From Cellulomonas sp. Root930 (GTDB taxonomy: Bacteria; Actinomycetota; Actinomycetes; Actinomycetales; Cellulomonadaceae): DNA of 64,000 nucleotides. Below the pieces are notes generated by a model. It saw nothing but the letters and a program-made list of their open reading frames with translations. It did not search any database and had not been told where the DNA came from. The position numbers and the translations under genes are program-made. The stretch spans positions 714,645 through 778,644 of the forward strand of contig LMJI01000002.1 of NCBI GenBank assembly GCA_001429255.1, given 5' to 3'. Of the stretch, positions 59,480-64,000 are shown piece by piece. The stretch's first letter is position 1. The number at the start of each line of letters is the position of its first letter.

Positions 59480-60899
59480 CCAGCTGCCGGAGACCCCCCT
59501 GGCACTCTGGGGCGGCCGCTTCGCCTCCGGACCGGCAGCCGCCCTGGCGGAGCTGTCCCGCTCGACGCAGTTCGACTGGCGCCTGGCGGACGTGGACATC
59601 TCCGGTTCCGTCGCTCACGCGCACGTCCTGCACGCCGCGGGTCTGCTCACCGACGACGAGGTCGCCACGATGGTCGACGCCCTCGAGCGGCTGCGGGCCG
59701 ACGTGGCCAGCGGGGCGTTCGGTCCGGCACCGGACGACGAGGACGTGCACACCGCGCTCGAGCGCGGGCTGATCGAGCGGGCGGGCGCCGACGTCGGGGG
59801 CAAGCTGCGCGCGGGGCGCTCGCGCAACGACCAGATCGCCACGCTCGTGCGGATGTACCTGCGCCGCGAGGCGCGCACGCTCGCCGGGCTCGTCCTGGAC
59901 GTCGTCGACGCCCTGGTCGCGCAGGCGACCGCCGCCGGCGCGGCCCCGATGCCCGGGCGCACGCACCTGCAGCACGCACAGCCGGTCCTGCTCGCGCATC
60001 ACCTGCTGGCGCACGCCTGGCCGCTCCTGCGCGACGTCGACCGCTGGATCGACTGGGACGCCCGCGCAGCCCTGTCGCCGTACGGGTCGGGGGCGCTCGC
60101 CGGCTCGTCGCTCGGCCTCGACCCGGCCGCGGTCGCTGCCGAGCTCGGCTTCTCCGGTCCGGTCGAGAACTCGATCGACGGCACCGCGTCACGCGACGCG
60201 GTCGCCGAGTTCGCCTTCGTGGCGGCGATGCTCGCCGTGGACGTCTCCCGGCTGGCCGAGGAGGTCGTCATCTGGGCGACCAAGGAGTTCGGCTTCGTCA
60301 AGCTGCATGACGCCTACTCCACGGGGTCGAGCATCATGCCGCAGAAGAAGAACCCGGACGTCGCGGAGCTGGCGCGCGGCAAGGCTGGACGCCTCATCGG
60401 CGACCTGACGGGCCTGCTGACCACGCTCAAGGGCCTCCCGCTCGCGTACAACCGCGACCTGCAGGAGGACAAGGAGCCGGTGTTCGACCAGGTCGACCAG
60501 CTCACCGTGCTGCTGCCCGCGTTCGCCGGCATGGTCGCGACGCTCGAGTTCGACACCGAGCGGCTGGCCTCGCTGGCACCGCAGGGGTTCTCGCTGGCCA
60601 CGGACATCGCGGAGTGGCTCGTCCGCACCGGTGTGCCGTTCCGCGTCGCGCACGAGGTGGCGGGTGCCTGCGTCCGCGCGTGCGAGGAGCACGACCCGGC
60701 GATCGAGCTGTGGGACCTGACCGACGACGAGCTCGCCGCGATCTCGCCGCACCTGACCCCGGAGGTCCGCACGGTGCTCACCGTCGAGGGGTCGCTGGCC
60801 TCGCGGTCCGCGCACGGCGGCACCGCACCGGTCCGCGTCGCCGAGCAGCTCGACCGGGCCCGCGCCCGCGCGGCGGAGCTGCGCACCTGGACGTCGTGA
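59472..60899 (+). CDS. argH: ArgH, argininosuccinate lyase
   Basis: 475 residues, fumarase/aspartase superfamily. LWGGRFASGPA, EDVHTALERGLIERAG, KLRAGRSRNDQIAT, GRTHLQHAQPVLLAHHLLAH and the signature GSSIMPQKKNPD. Makes arginine and fumarate. GTG at 59472 overlaps argG by 8 bp; the stop overlaps the kinase-like gene by 4 bp. Confidence 0.96.
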   Translation: MADQLPETPLALWGGRFASGPAAALAELSRSTQFDWRLADVDISGSVAHAHVLHAAGLLTDDEVATMVDALERLRADVASGAFGPAPDDEDVHTALERGLIERAGADVGGKLRAGRSRNDQIATLVRMYLRREARTLAGLVLDVVDALVAQATAAGAAPMPGRTHLQHAQPVLLAHHLLAHAWPLLRDVDRWIDWDARAALSPYGSGALAGSSLGLDPAAVAAELGFSGPVENSIDGTASRDAVAEFAFVAAMLAVDVSRLAEEVVIWATKEFGFVKLHDAYSTGSSIMPQKKNPDVAELARGKAGRLIGDLTGLLTTLKGLPLAYNRDLQEDKEPVFDQVDQLTVLLPAFAGMVATLEFDTERLASLAPQGFSLATDIAEWLVRTGVPFRVAHEVAGACVRACEEHDPAIELWDLTDDELAAISPHLTPEVRTVLTVEGSLASRSAHGGTAPVRVAEQLDRARARAAELRTWTS

Positions 60900-61447
60900 T
60901 CGCCGACGAGCTCGCGGAGCGGGCGCTCGCGTCGCGCCCACGGCTCGGTCGCGTGCGGCTCGTCGCGATCGACGGTCCGGCAGGCTCCGGGAAGACCACC
61001 CTGGCGGCTGCGCTGGCCGCCCGCGGCGCGACGGTGCTGCACCTCGACGACCTCTACGAGGGATGGACGGGCCTCGAGGGATCGCTCTGGCCGCGCCTGT
61101 CGGCGCAGGTGCTGGAGCCGCTGCGCCGGGGGGTGCCGGGCCGCTACCAGCGGTTCGACTGGCCGACCGGGGGGTTCGCCGACTGGGTGGACGTCCCCGT
61201 TCCCGGCCTGCTGGTCCTCGAGGGCTGCGGCTCGGCCCGGTGCGCCGTCGACCCGCTCGCGGTGCTCCGGATCTGGGTCGAGGCGCCTGCGGACCTGCGT
61301 CTCGAGCGCGGTCTGGCGCGCGACGGCGCCGACGCGCGGGAGCACTGGGTGACGTGGATGGCCGACGAGGCCGCGCACTTCGCCCGCGAACGCACGCGGG
61401 AGCGCGCGGACGTCCGGCTCGACGCGTTCGGTGCGCGGGTCCCCTGA
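60896..61447 (+). CDS. P-loop uridine kinase-like NTPase
   Basis: 183 residues. Walker A GPAGSGKTTLAAAL (about 27-40), HLDDLYEGWTGL with the substrate Asp pair, and R-rich C-terminal lid helices (EAPADLRLERGLARDG). Resembles the uridine/panthothenate kinase family in Actinobacteria, but the substrate is uncertain. Co-translated with argH through a 4-bp overlap, although no arginine role is evident. Confidence 0.8.
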   Translation: MIADELAERALASRPRLGRVRLVAIDGPAGSGKTTLAAALAARGATVLHLDDLYEGWTGLEGSLWPRLSAQVLEPLRRGVPGRYQRFDWPTGGFADWVDVPVPGLLVLEGCGSARCAVDPLAVLRIWVEAPADLRLERGLARDGADAREHWVTWMADEAAHFARERTRERADVRLDAFGARVP

Positions 61448-61499
61448 GCGGCCTGGACCACGCCGCGGAACACCGGCGTCGTGCGGCAAGATGGGCCGC

Positions 61500-62201
61500 G
61501 TGAGCCCGTCGGAACCGCTCGAGACCCCGGACGCCGCTGACCCGCGCGCGCTCGTGGCCGTCCCGGCGCGCGTCTGGTTCAGCCGCGAGGTGCACGCGGT
61601 GGCGCGCGACCTCCTGGGTTCGTACCTCACCTCGCGCTCACCCGAGGGCGACGTCACGCTCCGGATCACCGAGGTCGAGGCCTACGGCGGTGCCGACGAC
61701 CCGGGCTCCCATGCTTTCCGCGGCCGCACGTCTCGCAACGCGGTGATGTTCGCCGAGCCGGGCCGCCTGTACGTCTACCGGCACCTGGGGCTGCACCACT
61801 GCCTCAACATCGTCGCGGAGCCCACCGGACGTCCGGCGGCCGTGCTGCTGCGCGCGGGCGAGATCGTCGAGGGCACCGACCTGGCGTGGCGACGTCGCGA
61901 GTCCGTCGGCGTCGTCGACTCGGAGCGCCAGCTGGCCCGTGGCCCCGCCCGCCTGGCCGTCGCGCTCGGCCTCGACCTGCGTGCCAACGGCGCGGACGTG
62001 ACGGAGGCGGGCGGCGACGTGGTGCTGCACCGCCACCAGGTCGTCGTGCAGCCCACGCACAAGTCCGGCCCCCGCGTCGGTGTCTCCGGGTCGGGCGGCG
62101 AGGGCTCGAGGTTCCCTTGGCGCTACTGGCTCACGGACGAGCGCACGGTCTCCGCGTATCGCCCGGCGTATCGCGCGCCGGCGTCGGTAGACGTCCCGTG
62201 A
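61500..62201 (+). CDS. 3-methyladenine DNA glycosylase (MPG/AAG type)
   Basis: 233 residues. AAG family: RDLLGSYLTS, catalytic Glu in RITEVEAYGG, DDPGSHAFRGRTSRNAVMF, GRLYVYRHLGLHHCLNIV, VLLRAGEIVEG, ARGPARLAVALGL. Removes alkylated purines in base-excision repair. The GTG at 61500 is 7 nt after CAAGAT, a possible leaderless start. Confidence 0.9.
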   Translation: MSPSEPLETPDAADPRALVAVPARVWFSREVHAVARDLLGSYLTSRSPEGDVTLRITEVEAYGGADDPGSHAFRGRTSRNAVMFAEPGRLYVYRHLGLHHCLNIVAEPTGRPAAVLLRAGEIVEGTDLAWRRRESVGVVDSERQLARGPARLAVALGLDLRANGADVTEAGGDVVLHRHQVVVQPTHKSGPRVGVSGSGGEGSRFPWRYWLTDERTVSAYRPAYRAPASVDVP

Positions 62202-62277
62202 GGGACGACGACGCCGGCCACCCGCACACGCCCGCCCCGACCGCTCTGCCTGAACCGGCCTTTCCCCTGGAGACCTT

Positions 62278-63540
62278 GTGAACCACATCCTCGACGAGCT
62301 CGAGTGGCGCGGGCTGATCGCCCAGACCACCGACCTCGACGCCCTCCGCGACGCGCTGTCCGCCGGGCCCGTCTCGCTGTACTGCGGGTTCGACCCCACG
62401 GCGGCCAGCCTGCACATCGGCAACCTCGTGCAGATCCTCACCGTCCGCCGGCTGCAGGACGCGGGCCACCGCCCGTACGGCCTCGTGGGCGGCGCCACGG
62501 GCCTGATCGGCGACCCGAAGATGGCGGGGGAGCGCACGCTCAACGACCGCGACGTCGTCTCGGGCTGGGTGGAGCGCATCCGCAAGCAGATCGAGCCCCT
62601 GCTCCGCTTCGACGGCCCGAACGCGGCCACCATGGTGAACAACCTGGACTGGACCGCGCCCCTGTCGGCGATCGACTTCCTGCGTGACATCGGCAAGCAC
62701 TACCGCCTCGGCACCATGCTGGCCAAGGACACGGTGGCGCGACGCCTGCACAGCGACGCGGGGATCAGCTTCACCGAGTTCAGCTACCAGATCCTGCAGG
62801 GGATGGACTACCTCGAGCTGCACCGCCGGCACGGGATCAATCTGCAGACCGGTGGCAGCGACCAGTGGGGCAACCTCCTCTCGGGAGTCGAGCTGATCCG
62901 CAAGGCCGAGGGCGTCGCCGTGCACGCGCTCACCACGCCGCTGATCACCAAGGCGGACGGCACCAAGTTCGGCAAGACCGAGTCCGGCACCGTCTGGCTC
63001 GACCCGGAGCTGACCACCCCCTACGCGTTCTTCCAGTTCTGGCTCAACACCGACGACGCCGACGTGGTGCGCTACCTCAAGGTGTTTAGCTTCCGGTCGC
63101 GCGCCGAGATCGAGGAGCTCGACGACGCGGTCGCGCAGCGCCCGGCGGCACGCGAGGCGCAGCGCGCCCTGGCGTACGAGGTGACCGCGCTCGTGCACGG
63201 GACGCCGGCGGCCGACCAGGTGGTCGCCGCGAGCCAGGCTCTGTTCGGGCGCGGGTCGCTCGCCGACCTCGACGCCTCGACGCTGGCCGCGGCGGTCGCC
63301 GAGCTGCCGTCCGCGAGCGGTGCGGCGGGGGACTCCATCGCGGACCTGCTCGCCGCGACGGGGGTCGTCGCCAGCAAGGGAGCCGCCCGGCGCGCGATCG
63401 CCGAGGGAGGGGCGTCCGTGAACAACGCCCGGGTGGCCTCCGAGGACGCCGTACTCACCGCGGACGACCTGCTGCACGGGCGCTGGGCGGTCCTCCGCCG
63501 GGGGAAGCGGACCTTGGCGGTCGTCGACGCTGACGCCTGA
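62278..63540 (+). CDS. tyrS: Tyrosyl-tRNA synthetase
   Basis: 420 residues, class I. HIGH-equivalent LHIGN (about 45-49) in CGFDPTAASLHIGN, tyrosine site FSYQILQGMDY, GGSDQWGN, KMSKS-equivalent K230-F-G-K-T234, and a C-terminal S4 domain (about 355-420, KGAARRAIAEGGASVNNARV). GTG start with a CTGGAG site upstream. Ends before a terminator; the rRNA operon follows. Confidence 0.96.
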   Translation: MNHILDELEWRGLIAQTTDLDALRDALSAGPVSLYCGFDPTAASLHIGNLVQILTVRRLQDAGHRPYGLVGGATGLIGDPKMAGERTLNDRDVVSGWVERIRKQIEPLLRFDGPNAATMVNNLDWTAPLSAIDFLRDIGKHYRLGTMLAKDTVARRLHSDAGISFTEFSYQILQGMDYLELHRRHGINLQTGGSDQWGNLLSGVELIRKAEGVAVHALTTPLITKADGTKFGKTESGTVWLDPELTTPYAFFQFWLNTDDADVVRYLKVFSFRSRAEIEELDDAVAQRPAAREAQRALAYEVTALVHGTPAADQVVAASQALFGRGSLADLDASTLAAAVAELPSASGAAGDSIADLLAATGVVASKGAARRAIAEGGASVNNARVASEDAVLTADDLLHGRWAVLRRGKRTLAVVDADA

Positions 63541-63544
63541 CGTT

Positions 63545-63577
63545 CCGACGAGCCCTCGGGTTTCGGGGACTCGTCGG
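63545..63577 (+). terminator. Terminator hairpin after tyrS
   Basis: CCGACGAG / CTCGTCGG arms with inner C-G pairing and a T-containing loop, 4 bp after the tyrS stop. Confidence 0.8.
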
Positions 63578-63639
63578 GGCTCTGACCTGGACTTATGCAC
63601 CGTCAGCCGGCCCTGGTGACCGGGGTCACCGCAGCGGGA

Positions 63640-63957
63640 TTGGACACCCGCCGCAACACGCGCGTAATGTTCTCGATGTCGCCCGAGAGGGAGGAACGGA
63701 CACCGCGGATCGAACCACGGTGGCTGGTCCCTAGGGTGGCCACCCCCGCTCGTGTTGACAGGCGCTTCGTGCGCCCTGAAACCGGCGGGGACGGGCTCCA
63801 GGCCCGCAGATGCTGCCGGAAACGGTGGCGGGAAGCGGTCCGAAAGCCAGGTAGGATTCAGAACGACAAAGCCTCTCGGATGAGATCGAAAGATCTCGAG
63901 GAGATGCGCGTCTGTTCCTTGAGAACTCAACAGTGTGCCAAATAGTCGATGCCATAT
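63640..63957 (+). promoter_or_regulatory. rRNA operon promoter and leader region (16S rRNA beyond the right edge)
   Basis: The last 420 bp have no convincing protein gene. Candidate promoters: TGGACA (63641) with TAATGT (63665); TAGGGT (63732); a perfect TTGACA (63755) without a good -10; TAGGAT (63852). Downstream, GAGATC-GAAA-GATCTC (63882-63897) flanked by CCTC / GAGG forms a GNRA-capped hairpin. TGTTCCTTGAGAACTCAACA (63913-63932) then GTGTGCC is the boxA-type antitermination segment found just before 16S rRNA in mycobacteria and Micrococcales. The mature 16S is not reached. Confidence 0.8.
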
Positions 63958-64000
63958 GGCTCGCTATCGGAGGATGTCTTGTCCCGTTCGGGGTGGGGTG

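Noticed and set aside
63595..63945. A 116-codon frame in the last 400 bp
   Set aside because: It runs through the rRNA promoter and boxA leader and has no family features.

Overview
The window is high-GC (about 70-75 %), densely coded actinobacterial chromosome. Gene order (murE-murF-mraY-murD-ftsW-murG-murC-ftsQ-ftsZ-pgeF-sepF-yggT-divIVA, no ftsA), a PriA-type HisA, GTG-rich and leaderless starts, and the rRNA leader at the right edge all point to Micrococcales. A Cellulomonas-like organism is the best guess (inference; no 16S rRNA is in view). No mobile element, CRISPR array, phage gene or complete RNA gene was seen. Almost every gene is core or metabolic and sits in tight, often 4-bp-overlapping, operons.

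Layout: (1) 1-14.2 kb, division and cell-wall cluster from a 5'-truncated murE to divIVA, with a clear double promoter and palindrome in front of ftsZ and a strong terminator after divIVA. (2) 14.3-22.2 kb, TraR/DksA zinc-finger protein, lspA, rluD-like pseudouridine synthase, GNAT, dnaE, a peroxiredoxin facing an ArsR-SRPBCC pair, and an S4 RNA-binding protein. (3) 22.3-32.7 kb, histidine genes hisD, hisC, hisB, a HisH-like gene and hisA/priA. Between hisD and hisC lies a complete long-chain olefin cluster, oleA, a fused oleBC and oleD. The HisH-like protein has lost its catalytic cysteine and other glutaminase motifs, which is the most unusual observation here. (4) 32.6-37.0 kb, minus-strand genes: a GerW/YtfJ-like protein, a lipoprotein trypsin-like protease, a coiled-coil membrane protein, a DUF1844 protein, catalase and a Fur-family regulator. 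(5) 37.0-44.7 kb, translation genes: infC (ATC start, long Ala/Pro tail), rpmI, rplT, a SPOUT methyltransferase, a 2'-5' RNA ligase-like protein, pheS and pheT. (6) 44.8-49.8 kb, a 1653-residue secreted nuclease/5'-nucleotidase. (7) 49.9-52.1 kb, a minus-strand quinone oxidoreductase, DsbA-family protein and GNAT. (8) 52.2-60.9 kb, a full arginine operon argCJBDFRGH with two ArgR-type boxes at the argC promoter. (9) 60.9-63.5 kb, a P-loop kinase, a 3-methyladenine DNA glycosylase and tyrS. (10) 63.54-64.0 kb, the promoter and leader of an rRNA operon whose 16S gene must start just past the right edge.

Main points for a second look: the apparently inactive HisH-like protein and its unknown neighbour; the ole cluster inside the his genes; the infC leader with competing hairpins plus a rare ATC start; the long low-complexity tail of IF3; operator palindromes placed over the -35 boxes of the ArsR and Fur genes; the ARG boxes over the argC promoter; and many genes with a -10 hexamer 6-7 nt before the start codon, implying leaderless mRNAs. 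All functional statements are from reading the sequence and knowledge of families; no database search was run.
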